Shown: one piece after another, positions 34,701-47,684 of the stretch
Position numbering within the stretch: position 1 is the stretch's first letter
How the letters are laid out: each line of letters starts with the position of its first letter
Source of the DNA: Myxocyprinus asiaticus
Lineage: Eukaryota; Chordata; Actinopteri; Cypriniformes; Catostomidae
NCBI RefSeq assembly: GCF_019703515.2
Contig: NC_059349.1
Span: 20,990,744-21,054,743, forward strand
DNA length: 64,000 nt
Reading direction: 5' to 3'
Translations under genes and position numbers: made by a program
Notes under the pieces: generated by a model
The model's database searches: none
The model's input: only the letters and a program-made list of their open reading frames with translations
Told to the model about the DNA's origin: nothing

Positions 34701-35808
34701 ACACTGTTCGAGATGCAGACACACTCACTCAGTTTAAGTCTGGACAAAAGACTCATCTATTTAGCCAGGCATACACCTAATTTATCCTTCAACTCACAAT
34801 TAGTCTGCTTTAGTTAGGTCTGCCGGAACCAGAAACAGTGATCATGATCTATAACTCTGCAATAAATTGAATGGCATCTATGCTAATATTATTTTATTTG
34901 TTTCCCTGTTTCAACCTCGGGACTCCTATACTGAGGTCACCAGAGCCGGCTGGATCCAGCTCCATTCCTGCTTCGTGTTGGACTCCACTGCTACGTGTCG
35001 CTGTGTGATGATGACTAATAACAGCCGGCCAAACATCACTTCAGTCTAATACAATGGCATCAGTTCATGCTCTGAAGTCCAACTCCAACCATAAGACATG
35101 GGATACTTCATATGCCATTGCCTGAACCTTGGATTTAGGATAGACCTCACCGAAATTACCGGCCAGGTTGAACTGCGATCCACCTAACTGATCTCTACCT
35201 GCATCACCTCGGTCTAATGATGGACTACACTCTTGAAATGGAATACATAGACTATCAATTAATTGCCAACAAAACCCTTCATCAGCCAACTAACTAGGAC
35301 AATTGCCTCTATGTGAACTTCTGCAGTTAATCCAGGATGGACTTCAAAGACATTAGTCATTAATCTTACAGTTCATACAAAATCTTTGTTTTAAACACTG
35401 ACCCTTAACACTTACTTAGTTTAATAATTTTAAACCATTACTTGCACTATACATAAGTAATATTGGCATTATATTCATGATGTTAGCCAGAGGGGAACTG
35501 GCCCCCACAGTGAGCCTGGTTTCTCCCAAGGTTATTTTTCTCCATTAACCAACATCTTATGGAGTTTTGTGTTCTTTGCCACAGTCGCTTTTGGCTTGCT
35601 CACTGGGGTTATAAATACAATTATTATTTAATTACTTATTTTTAAACACAATTCACAATCGTATTTGATCAAACTACACAATGATGGTAAGACATTATAG
35701 ATATTACAGTTTTATCTTCTGTTAATGCCTGATCTTCTGTAAAGCTTCGGAAACGATGTGTGTTGTGAAAGGCACTATACAAATAAAAATGACGACTTTA
35801 AGTTTTTT
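31720..35808 (+). mobile_element. L2-like non-LTR retrotransposon, degenerate
   Basis: Endonuclease fragment near 31991 (MDVLCLTETWLKPDEYISLN), middle region 32404-33191, reverse transcriptase 33282-33845 (ANYRPISNL, GFRPHHCTETAL, SDLSAAFDTIDHNILL) and the YADD active site at 33942-33953, then C-terminal part 34144-34817. Several frameshifts and stops. The 3' end is AAGGCACTATACAAATAAA without poly(A), as in L2. Confidence 0.85.
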
Positions 35809-35878
35809 TTTCAATAATAACAAGGTGCTGTTTTATAATGCATTCATTGCACCCTGTTGTGGACTTAGGACATTTTAA

Positions 35879-36350
35879 AGAGCCCATATTATGCTCATTT
35901 AAAGGTTCATAATTTTATTTTGAGGGTCTACTAGAATAGGTTTACATGCTTTAAATGTTCAAAAAACATTTTTCTCATACTGTACATTGGTGCAGCCCCT
36001 CTTTTCACCTAGCTTCTGACTCTTTGAAGCCCCCCTTTCTGAAAAGCCCAGTCTGCCCTGGTTAGCTGGCCCAGTCTGTTGTGATTGGCCAACCGCTTAG
36101 AGCATGTCGGAAATGTAACACCCCTTACGATAACCGAGTTTCAGCTCCCGACGCATTCCTGAGGCGGGCATTATGCAAATGTATTCCATAGTGACGTAGC
36201 TATGTCACGGAAGTAATGGCTGGACTGCAAACCAGGTGTTTCAGGAGCATGGACTTTGTGCTTTGTAACTTTGCAGACCTTTTACATGCACAAACAACTA
36301 TATTACACACTAAAGCAAAGGTAAAATCCCAAAAAGCAAATAGGGTCTCT
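35879..36350. mobile_element. TTAA-flanked MITE (Kolobok-like)
   Basis: Lies between TTAA at 35875-35878 and 36351-36354. Imperfect terminal repeats AGAGCCCATATTATGC and GCAAATAGGGTCTCT. Its right part is an inverted relative of the left part of the element at 9516 (shared AAGGTCTGCAAAGTAACAAA in inverse). Confidence 0.65.
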
Positions 36351-36354
36351 TTAA

Positions 36355-36735
36355 ATTGATATATTTGATTTACAACTTTATTGCATTTTTGCATAGACTG
36401 AAGCAGAGAACATTTTGTCAGAACCTCTAGTGAATTATATGTTACTTTGTTTAGTACCCTTATGTTCAGGTTTTGTAAATCACTGATGTTTCTGAAATTC
36501 TTCAGAATCGTGAGAGAATCGTGATCTTTATTCTAAGCAACAAAAAAAAATTTGATTCTCAATTTATCCTGAATCGTGCAGCTCTAAATTTTAATAGAGA
36601 AAATGATTAAGGATGTGATTCATGGAGTACCAAACTTGTGAAAGTGCGTGATTGCGTATTTATCCCCAAGGCTTTCCACAGAACGCGTATGTCTACATAC
36701 AGCTTTCAGTGAGTAAAGAAATTACATCCAGTCTG

Positions 36736-36766
<31 letters not shown>

Positions 36767-39509
36767 GTTCTACATCCACGTTCTTGATTTTATTAGTAAT
36801 TTTTAATGCAGGAAAAAACGCTTTGTGGCAGAATCATATGGATTACAATTTGTGATATGCAATAATTACCAGAGAAATTGTGTGTAGTGGCGGATAATTA
36901 AAACTTACACGCACTTCCACTCAAAATCCGAGAGTGGTCTTACCTTCTTCCTGATGGCTTGAATAGTACTGAACTTTGCCTTCATCCTTCTTATAGATTT
37001 ACAGCTAACCAAGGCTATCGATGAGCAGCAGGAAACTAGCCAAGGGCCGTTCTGTTTAAACACCTGCGACCTTGCTAACTGTAAGCCAACAGAGCCTCAT
37101 TGAGGACAAAACTGAAACATTACTTTTAAAAGCTGAAACTGAAATTAATGTAAAAGAAAAAGCACCCACCAGAGTGGCAAGTGCCACTGCAAAATTCACA
37201 GGCCACACACAAAATGTAACCGCATTTGGCACTTGACGAGTGTTAATTTCAGACCCTGAAGATGTGTGTAAGAAACTGTCTGCATTCTGAATGAGTTTGA
37301 TTTTCAATGAGAGCTAGCGACTTCCGGCAACATGAGCGACAGCTTGTGGCCAGTTGTGCAGCCAAACTATAACGTTAGAGCGACAGCAGTAGGAATGCCC
37401 ACAAGTGACACAGTGTACAGAGACTAGCAACATCCAGCGACAAATGTGAACAGGGTTTTACACCAATCCACAGCCATACTTAAATAGCATTAGGAGTCTT
37501 GTATTGAGGAAAACAAGCAAAGGAATGTATGTGGGGGGGGAGATCATTCCATTCTCCCAAATACCCTTGCCCACATTTCCCATTAAGTCACTTCCTAAGA
37601 CTGTGCTATGACCAAACTACATTATGGCTATCAAGGTCCAAACAACATCCAAAAGGAAGCTCCAATCATAAAAAATAACACTTAACCTACATCTAACATC
37701 ATTATCATCTCAAAGCAGACTAAGACACTAGCTTGTGCCATTGAAAATAGCAATCATCACTCTGAAGGTATTATATATCCTGCTATGGGGTCATGGTAGC
37801 CGAACTGTTAAAGATAAGGGATGCTTACACAAAGTCTGTTAATATAGTAAGGTTGAATGAGGACATGGAGGGTTACTCAGATCACAATCATGTTCTATTA
37901 TCACTATACCAAAAACCAAGTTCACTGGCACTGGCAAGTCATTTGGGAGGACTGAACCTTGTATTAGTGTATTGTAAATTGCTTTGTCATTTAGTTGCTA
38001 CATTAAAAAAAAGATCCAGATCTAGCTAATGTTTCGTGTTTTTTGTTTATATTAAACCATTCTAGATTGTATATTAAATTAAGTTAGGTGTTTTTGTAAG
38101 AGAACTAATCCATTTCAAATACATATTGAGATGATGGCACAACATTGTTTAATATTTTAAAGAAAGCCAACCAACACATCTCATGAGTAAAATCCCTGAT
38201 ATGTCCACAACCTACTGAATGAGTCTGCTTGTGCAAACGTAAGCCTTTAATTACAATCTGCAACTGTTGCTATAGATGACTTCGGCAGCAGAGTAACAAA
38301 CCCTTTAAAAACAACAGTTTCTATCAAACCGTACAGTGACTCCACTCATGTTTTCATACAAAGAGCTTTGTTTTTAGATTCAGAACTAATTGTCAAAGTC
38401 CAAAAAAGCACCGTGTAATCCATAAGACTGTAGAATTAAAAGTTTCAATGTTTTTTATTTAGTCATTGGAATAAACAAAATGGTTTCGGAGACAAGCTGG
38501 TTGCAACCCATGAAACCAGTGACCATAACTGATTAAGATTTAATTACTCAGCAGATTCCCTGAATAATACATGGGAAGTCAGAGTGCTGTATTTTTATGC
38601 CTGAATTTAGAATGGCTTTTAAATGTCTTGTGTTACTCATTCAAAATATTTTTTTGCCAAAACGATGTACAATCATAAGTTTTACAGTTTTTTATTTTTA
38701 TTTATTTGTCTTTTTTTTTTGTCTTATGATGAAAATGTCCTTTGAATGTAGTCAATACAAGTAAAAAATTGAAAAATTACTGCATTTTTAACAAACTTTT
38801 ATTCAGTACAAAAGCACTCTTGCTTGTGATGTATTGCTTATTTTTTATTATTACAAATATTATTCATTAATCATTATTTAATATTATTATCATAATAATT
38901 ATTATTATTATTTCTACAGTGAGGATTACATTTTACTATATAGTTATAATATATTTCTGTTGCAATTTCTTCAATTTCAGGCAAAATTGCTTTTATTATG
39001 AATAGTGCTTTTATTTTGACATGTATTTTTAACAGAAGTTTAACTTCTCCAGATAAACAGTTTGCTACATGGCCAAGTGTGATCGTTAAGATGTAAATGC
39101 TGTGATTTAATTATATAAAAATAACGCTTCAGAGTGGATTAGTGCTCTGCTCTGTCATCTCTCATACAACGCAAATTATTCTCATAGTCTGTGGAGTTTC
39201 CAGTGTATGAGCGGTCAGCTTTACACATTAATTTAAAGTTCATGCAGCTCATACAGACTAAGATTGCAGCATTTCGCGGTATAATAATCACGCTAGACCA
39301 TTTCACAGATTATAATTTCAGTGTAAAAGGAGTAACAGAGCACACGTTCTAATAAGCATGAGCATTTGAAAGCAGTCGTGTGTCAGTAAGACAGTGTGCA
39401 GGTACCGAATAAATTCGGTGCTCGGTACTACCGGTACTGTACAATCACTGGTATTGTTACATCTTTTTTATTTTAGTACCAACTTGGTACCGAAGTACCG
39501 GTACTTTTT
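36355..39509. other. zfyve9 5' intron, AT-rich, mostly unrecognised
   Basis: Contains an A28 run at about 36737, ATT-rich sequence near 38850-38910, and GGTACCG-rich repeat remnants at 39400-39505. One possible exon with a good donor is noted at 36944 but not supported as a gene. Confidence 0.4.
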
Positions 39510-39744
39510 GGCACTTTTCCACTGCACGTTATGGTTCGACTCGACTCGCTTTACTTTTCTGAGCTTGCTTTTCTACTGCAGTTTAGTGCAGCCTCAACGT
39601 GGGTGGAATTATAGGCTGATCGTCATAGTTGCGCCACCTCTACTACCGTGACATCATCTTAAACGTGACACAAACACATCTGAAACAGAAAGTTTGTACA
39701 ATTTGCTTGTATTGCCCGAATTACTGTGACACAAAACAAACTAA

Positions 39745-39779
39745 TAACAACAATAACAACAACAACAACAACAACAACT
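39745..39779. repeat. (AAC)n microsatellite
   Basis: Trinucleotide run with one AAT unit. Confidence 0.85.
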
Positions 39780-39834
39780 CAAGAACATTACTGACCATAA
39801 ACAATAGCACGACCGCTAGCTGTTAGCTACTAGC

Positions 39835-40215
39835 TCATTGTGCTGCATAAAGCAGTTGTTGCATGGTGATTTTGTAACAGTTAAATTGGCCTGGTTGTTT
39901 TAGAAGCAAGCTTTCCAGTAGCTGGTCAACTAAATAAAGTGAAGCTTTCAAGCAGAATATAGAGTTAACGTAACAAAACGTACCATCCTCCATCGTGGAC
40001 TCCAACAACGCCATGTCCAAGTCCAGGGCACTCTCCCTCCCATTGCTCGCCGGTCTATTGCCATAAATAGCATCCATTTGGTCGAACCACTTCCACTTTC
40101 TTCTGTTTGAACCACTCCGGCTGTTGTGTTCCTTGATGGTTCTGTAGTCACTTTTATGTTTTTTTTTACTTTTCCCTATGCTGTTGGTAGGTCCGGTGGT
40201 AGCCGTGTGCAGCAA
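39835..40215 (-). pseudogene. Myb/SANT-like transposon protein fragment
   Basis: Frame reads RKWKWFDQMDAIYGNRPASN and then GRESALDLDMALLES, resembling the C-terminal part of the Myb/SANT-like protein of fish Harbinger elements. No full DNA-binding domain and no transposase accompany it. Confidence 0.5.
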
Positions 40216-40781
40216 ACAGCTGAGACACTTCCTGAAAGACTTTTTCGTTTTGCGTCGTTTCGTTCGTCGCTAACGAGAGGAACATCTGCACCTCATTTAT
40301 TGACCACGGTGTGGTTTTGCGCACAGCCATTTCTTTTTAAAATTCGAAAGTTGCATGAACAAATTATACTGTTATCGCTATTTCTAACTGTAAAACTAGC
40401 GGGTTGATGTCCTGTGTCGCAAATCCAGTGACGCTGGTAGTGACAATTTTCTCTGACCAATCAGTGATCTGCAGGGTTTTGATGTCACATTTAGTATTGG
40501 CTCGGCTCGCTTGGAACCTCGACCAAGGTGGTACTAAAAAGTACCAGGTACTATCCACAGTGGAAAACCCCCAAAAAGCGAGCAAAGTCGAGCAGAGTCG
40601 AGTCGAGCTGTGCCATGGAAAAGCCCCATTTGACAACACAACTTTCAACTAATGCAAGCTCAAGCGGGGAAACCTCCAGCATAATATGAGTGGATCAACT
40701 CTTTCTAGATTTCTCTTTAAAAAAAAAAAAGATGCATTGTTAGTGCATTGTTAATATCTTGCAGTATTATTTTTCTTGATA

Positions 40782-42609
40782 CAGCGGCAAGAAAAATTAT
40801 GTGATCCCTTTGGAAATAACTGCATTTCTGTATTAATTTGTCTTAAAATCTGCTTTGATTTGAAGTTATAATAATGAACAAACACAATCTAATTTGTAAC
40901 TAATAACACAAATTATTGTATTGTTCTTCTACAATAAAAACAACATTCAAACATTCAGTGTAGATTGGAAAAAGTATGTGAAGTCAACAACAGCTAAATA
41001 GAGTCAGGAGTTGTAATCCTGGCATCCAATCAATGAAACAAGATTGGAGGTGTGGGTTAGAGCTACTTTGACTTATAAAAAGCACTTAAACATTTTGAGT
41101 TTGCTATTCACAAGAATTGGGTTCATCTGTCCAAAGTTAGACAAATTGTCTATAAATGGAGATGATTTAGTACTGTGGCTCCTCTCCCTAGAAGTGGCCA
41201 TCCAGCCAATAAGACTCAAAGCGCAAACAGCAGAATACTCAATGAGGTAAAAAGGACCCTACAGTGACAGCTAAAGACTTGAGGGGATCATTGGAACTGG
41301 TTAACATCTCTGTTTGAGTCTACTATATGGAAAAAATTAAACAGGCACAGTATCCATGGCAGGACAAAGGAAGCCGCTGCCTTCCAACAAAAAATAAATA
41401 AATAGCTGTGCGCCTGAAGTTTGCCAAAGAACACCTTGACACTCCACAACGCTGCTAGGAAAATGTTTTGTGGACTGATGAAACTAAGTTTGAATTGTTT
41501 GGGAAGAACACGCAGCACTACATATGGTGTAAAAAGGGCAACGCATACCAACATGAAAACATCGTCCCAACGGTGAAGTATGGTGGAGGGAGCATCATGA
41601 TTTGAGGCTGCTTTGCTGCTTCGGGGCCTGGACCGCTTGCCAACAGAGGAAAAAATTAATTCCCAAGTTTATCAAGATATCCAACAGGATAATGTCAGGG
41701 TGGCTGTGTGCCAGCTGAAGCTCAGTAGAATTTGGGTGATGCAGCAGGACTAGGCCTGTCACATTAATTACGTTATCGACTTACCGTACAATATTTGGAC
41801 ATGACAATGTGGCAATACAACTAACCTAAATGCTCATCTTAAACATAACCATCCTATCAAGTTTTCTGAGCTGGGAACAAAAACCGCAGTTGGAGATGGA
41901 GAGGGGCCTTCCCAACTTTAAGTTTTTTTGACATTCCAATGTCTGAATATTCTTATTAAGAATTAAAAGTTCATTGCTCTTTGAAAGGGTGTACTTGCAT
42001 TATTATGCTATTATATTATCATTATATCAGTGGCATAAAATGGTCTTAAAATGACAATAATATCGTTTATCGCAATTATTTCTGGGACAACATATCATCC
42101 ACAAAAGTGCTTATCGTGACAGGCCTAAGCAGGACAATGACCCTAAACATCGAAATAAACCCACTACAGAATGGCTTTTGGAGTGGCCCAGTCAGAGCCC
42201 AGACCTTAACCAAATAGAGATGCAGTGGAATTCCATTAAGAGAGCTTTTCACACCAGACATCAGAAGAATATGGCCGAGCTGAAGCAGTTCTGTAAGGAA
42301 CAATGGTCCAAAATTCCTTCTGAACGTTGTGCAGGTCTAATGCGCTGCTACTGGAAACTCTTGGTTGAGGTTATTGCTGCCAAAGGAGGATCGACCAATT
42401 ATTAAATCCAATGGTTCACTTTTTCCACAGCACTGTGAATGTTTAATGGGATGTGTTCAATAAAGACATGAAAGATTATAATTGTTTGTGTGTTGTTATT
42501 AAGCACATTGTGTTTGTGTATACTTGTGACTTTGATGAAGATGAGATCACATTTTATGACCAATTAATGCAGAAAACCAGCCAATTCCACATACTTTTTC
42601 TTGCCACTG
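40782..42609 (+). mobile_element. Tc1 element interrupted by a hAT MITE
   Basis: Terminal repeats CAGCGGCAAGAAAAATTATG and ATACTTTTTCTTGCCACTG, flanked by TA (40780-40781, 42610-42611). Transposase remnants on the plus strand include a C-terminal frame (42178-42405) with SQSPDLNQIEMQWNSIKRAF. Several stops and the insertion at 41751-42127 inactivate it. Confidence 0.85.
41751..42127. mobile_element. hAT MITE inserted in a Tc1
   Basis: 377 nt with perfect 12-bp terminal inverted repeats TAGGCCTGTCAC/GTGACAGGCCTA and a perfect 8-bp target duplication AGCAGGAC (41743-41750, 42128-42135). Removing it rejoins the Tc1 transposase sequence. Confidence 0.92.
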
Positions 42610-42611
42610 TA

Positions 42612-44087
42612 TATTATCATCAACAGTATGTTTAAAATGGTTTGATTATCGTCATGTATCTTTTTTGTCTTGTCTTCACTGACAAAATCAAAAACCCTTT
42701 GTCAACAAACATTTTTGTCAATTATTTTGTTGATGTGTTTGGTTAAAACCTAGATTGCCATTGAACAGACTTAACAATCATCTATACCAGAAGTACAAAT
42801 TGTGTTTTCTATGAGAAACGGTTGGAAACCATGTCACAAATATGGATTGACAGGGCAAACAGAATTCAGATTGTGAGTTGTTGTGCGTGACATAATGGCC
42901 TTATTCTGCTCTGCCAATGTACTGTTACATAACAAATCTGTTAAAAGATAAACACACAATATACCACACCTAACAGTTTTGTCGGTCTGCTACTGATCAC
43001 AAACCATGAAAAAGTTACTTTTCATGCCCTATAAATGTTATGGCCTGTTTGTGACTCATGTATAATATATTTCCCCATATGCCTATGGAACTTGTCTCCC
43101 ACTTGAAAATGAACACTATCCTGATCCACTGAAGGCACTCCTTGTATTCCCAGTAAATTTTAATCTCGTAACAAACCATCTCATGTTCAAGAACATCATG
43201 TGAAGAGATCGATTTGAACGTGTGTTAACTTTTGCAAGGCATTGGAATGTTGAGAGATGTCAACCTTTTTTTTTTTTTTTTTTTACATCAATTATGGCCT
43301 TTTCTTCCTGTTATTGTTCTTTTTTTTTTTTTTTTAAAGCATCCATCTGTTAAGACTGTTTGATTGCTTCCAAACTCCAAGAATGGTTCACTGTCACTTT
43401 CTTACCACTAAACTGGATAAACTCTCTGGCATACTGTGGCATTTCACCCATCCATAAAAGTCATCCTGAACATAAGGCTGCATAAATTAAGGATATTAGG
43501 GAAAAACATAAAGTGATGCTCTATCAAAAACTGAGGAAAACTAGATCCTGCAAGATCTTACAGATGTCGAAGGAAGTGTTTCTAACCCACTGCACATCAT
43601 GGCAAACATCTCAAGCTATTACAAGACTTACTTTCATCTCCCCTTAAAGAAGAGTGAAAGCAACATAAGGAACTAGCCTCAGCTGTCCTGTCAGTGAGGT
43701 GCCACATTTAAAAGAACCAACATTAGTAGCTCAAATGTCTGGATATCAAAGCCAACAGGCTGTATCTGTTGCTGATAGAATCTGGTTCACTGGTTTTAAA
43801 GAGCTTCCTCTGCATCAGTTCTCTCTTCTCCCAAATGCAAGAATATCTCAAGATGAGTAAAGTCTCAGTCATACTGAAAGCTGAATGAGTAACAGTAACT
43901 TCTGCATGCAGAAGTGTTAATTCACTCTGACAAAACAAGTGCCAAACCCTGATGACTGTCCTCAAGCCCCACCAAAATAAAAATAAAAAGTGATATCATC
44001 TGGGATTTTCTCAGGTTAGTTTGCAATTCTTAACTGCACCCCAACAACGTCACCACTTGAGCACTACCAAAAAGGTAGGGCACTTAA
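42612..44087. other. zfyve9 5' intron, nothing recognised
   Basis: AT-rich with two T runs (about 43267-43284, 43320-43336). No gene or repeat boundaries. Confidence 0.45.
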
Positions 44088-44712
44088 AGGAATATTCAGA
44101 GTTCAATACAAGTTAAGCTCAACTGACAGCTTTTGTGGCATAATATTGATTACCACAAAAATTATTTAGATTTGCCCCTCCTTTTCTTTAAAAAAAAAAA
44201 AAAAAAAAAAAGCAAAAAAAAGGGTTACAGTGCGGCACTTACAATGGAAGTGAATGGGGACAATCAGTAAACATTAAAATTCTCACTGTTTCAAATATAT
44301 AGCCGCAGGATGTAAACAATATATGTTAACATGATTTTAGTGTGATAAAATCGCTTACTAACCTTATCTGTGTGAAGTTATAGCCAATTTTACAACTTTG
44401 TTGCCATGACGATGTAATGTCATTGTCAACAAACCCTAATACGACTGTAAAAACGTTGATTTTAACAACTTAACAGCTCAAATAATACACAAGTTTTAAA
44501 ATTATAAGCTTCACATTTCAGCATTTAAACCCTCCAAAAGTTGGCCCCATTCACTTCCATTGTTAGTGACGCACTGTAACCTCGATTTCTGCTTTTTATT
44601 TATTTATTTTTTTTTAAGGAGGGACGAGTCAAAATTATTTTTTATGGTAATAAATATTATGTCACAAATGCTGTCGATTGAGCTTAACTTGTCTTGAACC
44701 CAGAATATTGCT
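44088..44712. mobile_element. foldback MITE, second family
   Basis: Lies between TTAA at 44084-44087 and 44713-44716. Left arm AGGAATATTCAGAGTTCAAT recurs inverted at the right end (TTGAACCCAGAATATTGCT), and the similarity extends more than 65 nt inward (AAGTTAAGCTCAA) and again around CACTTACAATGGAAGTGAA. No coding potential. Confidence 0.82.
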
Positions 44713-45315
44713 TTAATACTTTACAATACCTTTCAAATAAAACATTAACAATATTATTTCATCATACAGTGCTCAACAGATTAGTAATGCACATTAAAAA
44801 TAGTTAGAAATGCCATGAAACTTTGATTCATATATAATTATTTTCCATATGTATACATATTTGAACAGACATAAACTACTGATCTATTGATCATTATTAT
44901 ATAATGTTTGTTAATGACTTAATAAATGAACGTCATTACAAAGTGTTACCAACGGTACACTTAACCGCACATTTCACAACAATGTGGTGACCACACACCC
45001 GTATAACGGATTGTTGAGGTTGAGTTAGTCAAATAACCCACTACAGTGCATGTGTTTAATAACCTGATTACCAGCTATTTTACACGCTTCACAAACAGTC
45101 AGTCAGTGAGGACAGTAATCCTAGCGCTCAGAAAGTGAAGATAAAATATCTTTAGTCTAAATTAGCTAATCCATTTTTGGAGAGAAACACAGTTTGAGAT
45201 CTTGTGGCGAATTCTTCTTCGCTCTTGCCTGTTTTTGAGACTAAAGGAGTATAAAATGCTAAACATCACAGCTATGGTAAGAGAATCACAGTTTGTGGGT
45301 GGCTCGTTCACTCAC

Positions 45316-45640
45316 CGGTGGAATCCCCGTCATCTTCACGCACGATTCCGTCATGAAACTCCACGGGTAAAATCCAACAAACTCCGTGTCAGATAAACAA
45401 CCGATAATGTCTTTGACATCTGTTGTGTCTCTCCATGCAAAGGCTAGGCCATTTTCGAGTCTTCCATAGAAGTCGAGTCAGAAGTAGTTCGTGCGAGAGC
45501 TCTCGTAAATCCCTCCCCCGAAGGTTACTACGAACTGCAGCAAGGGTGGGACATTTTGGCTCAAGCTACGCTGGAGTGGCGTGACATTCCAACGCTGACG
45601 GTTCACGGTTGAGCCAAAATGGCGTCTGTTTCGTAAGCGT
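45316..45640 (-). promoter_or_regulatory. zfyve9: probable zfyve9 first exon and promoter
   Basis: A GC-richer island in an AT-rich surround. A consensus donor CCACCG|GTGAGTGA on the minus strand ends a presumed non-coding exon at 45316. Two AAAATGGC motifs (YY1-like; around 45447 and 45616) are present, typical of TATA-less housekeeping promoters. A perfect 13-bp inverted repeat (45552-45564 and 45609-45621) flanks CATTCCA (TEAD-like). The transcription start is not determined. Confidence 0.5.
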
Positions 45641-47684
45641 TTCACTGCGGGTGACACCGCCGTGCATCTGGATCAAGAGGAAATAGGCTCATTTGAGATG
45701 CCAAACGCCTCCCCACGGGAGAAGGCGAATGCAGACAGGGGAGGAGTGAAACAAGTGCAGTCAAGTCGGACAGTTCTCACTTCTCGTAGTGGATCAGCCG
45801 CCTACGAGATCAAAGATATCGCGTGATTCGCGTTTATATACTTTGTTGCTGATAAAGTGGATGTTATTTAATTTATGTTGCTTTTAAATGAAAATAAATA
45901 TGATGAACAAGTCACACAATGTACTTGTTATTTAATTCCACCCAAAAGACGTGTCTTTTTCATCCATTTTTATTTAAGATATTTTAGAAATATGAAAACA
46001 ATCACATATGCCATAAAGAGATCCCACTGTCGAGAATGCTGGGAAATTTTACACATAATTTATACACATAAAATCATGAGAACAAACACCACGGTTGCTT
46101 AAACCAATGAGCTGATTTATTAATTTCAAACAGGCCTAAATATAGAAGTAAGCCTAGTTAAAATCATACATATACTACACTATGTTGCACGTTTTATTAT
46201 CAACACCACAGTAACCTAAAAAGTGAAGCTACTTAATGAAAACCATAAATGTCACAGCAATTTAAAGAAAATAAAAATATAATAATTGTATGCCATAAAA
46301 CACTCAGAGAGGGAAAACTCAGTCACATGCACCGCTGTGGTGCTGTAACATATCTTGCCTTTCTGAGAATTGACCAATGCTACTGTGTGGTGGAATGTTT
46401 GGCTCATGAATATCAATTAGATTACGTAATTGGACGCTCTAGGAAGGTTATCAAGCAACTTCGGCATGCAAACAATTAATATCAATGAGCAAAGCCTTCG
46501 CCTAGTAGGATTCACTCAGCTCCTTCTCTGTCTCAAGTGCGACGCCCAGTGGTCAGCATGAATATAGCTGTGCTCTGAGTGAGTTCATGGGCAGTTAAAA
46601 TTACTTTGGTCTTCAGACTGCAAAGAATTAAAACGACATAAAAACACCTTACTAAACTGTCTAATGCATCGCAATTATTTGATGTTCACTGCACTCAGAA
46701 CAGCGTGATGCATTCATGAGACTGTTCAGTCATACTGTACACTGAGGCTCAGTATTTCTTTTTTTGTTGCTCCTAATTTTTAAAGACTCTGTGAAATCAA
46801 AATTAAAGTTTACTGGTTTTAGTCCATATCTATTGGCTTTAAGGTCATCTATATGCTAGTGTACTTCTAAACATCAACAAAATTTGTTTTCAGAAGATAT
46901 TAGCATTAAAAATCTGCAGCCTCTGTCTTCCAGTTAAACAGACTCAGGAACATCCATGACGTCACATAGAGGTTGAGAAACCTTTTCCAATCATGGATTA
47001 ATGGATTACTGTTGTCAGTTTGATCATCGTTCGGTTCTCAAGTCTTTGGAAAAGCTGGCTGGTATTGAGATCGCTTCTCAAGCTTCCCCAGCAAGCGGTA
47101 ACCTCACGCCTGTTGCACACTGCAAGATGAAGCAGAGCAGAAGCAGTGCCTAATTTTTCGGCGCCCATGTTAACAGGTTGCCGGTGGTGTCCACTTTTCA
47201 GCAGAGTTTTCATTTAATTGCAATGGGAGTCGAGCGCCATGCTTGCAAGATGGATTGTGGGATATAAAGCGGTGCAGAGAAAGTGTTGAGGGCAGTCGAG
47301 TGCATCAAAAATTTGAGAAATGCTTGAAGATATGCAAATAAGAAGAGGAAAACGCTGCAACCAGCCAATAATTTTAAGATGAAAGCAGTGTCATTGTTCA
47401 TATGCGCTTCAAAATCTGCCTTAAATGCTGATGTTTCTGCTAGATTCAATGTTTTAATCACATCATTATGTTTAATTCAGATTTCAAACGGACCTCAAAT
47501 GAAAATTGCATACATTCATTGTGGCAATACTGTGGATGGGTAAGCAAAAGTGTAATAATCAGGTTAACACTGTTTATATACTTTGAGCATTCAGAAATGA
47601 AGCTGGCATCTTTCCAACTGTAAAATCGCATATATAAGATGATTATTACTCATGTACTGAAAACAGTGATGGACAATAGACCAG
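45641..47684. other. intergenic sequence upstream of zfyve9, nothing recognised
   Basis: Flank of the presumed promoter. A segment near 47000-47330 (with AAGATGAAGCAGAGCAG) looks like a dispersed repeat, but ends are not visible. Confidence 0.4.

Larger units (their letters stand above)
39510..40627. mobile_element. Harbinger-like DNA transposon remnant
   Basis: Long imperfect terminal repeats: GGCACTTTTCCACTGCACG at the left and TGCCATGGAAAAGCCCC at the right, both followed inward by GACTCGACTCG-type repeats. It includes a minus-strand Myb/SANT-like frame and an AAC microsatellite (39745-39779). Confidence 0.65.
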
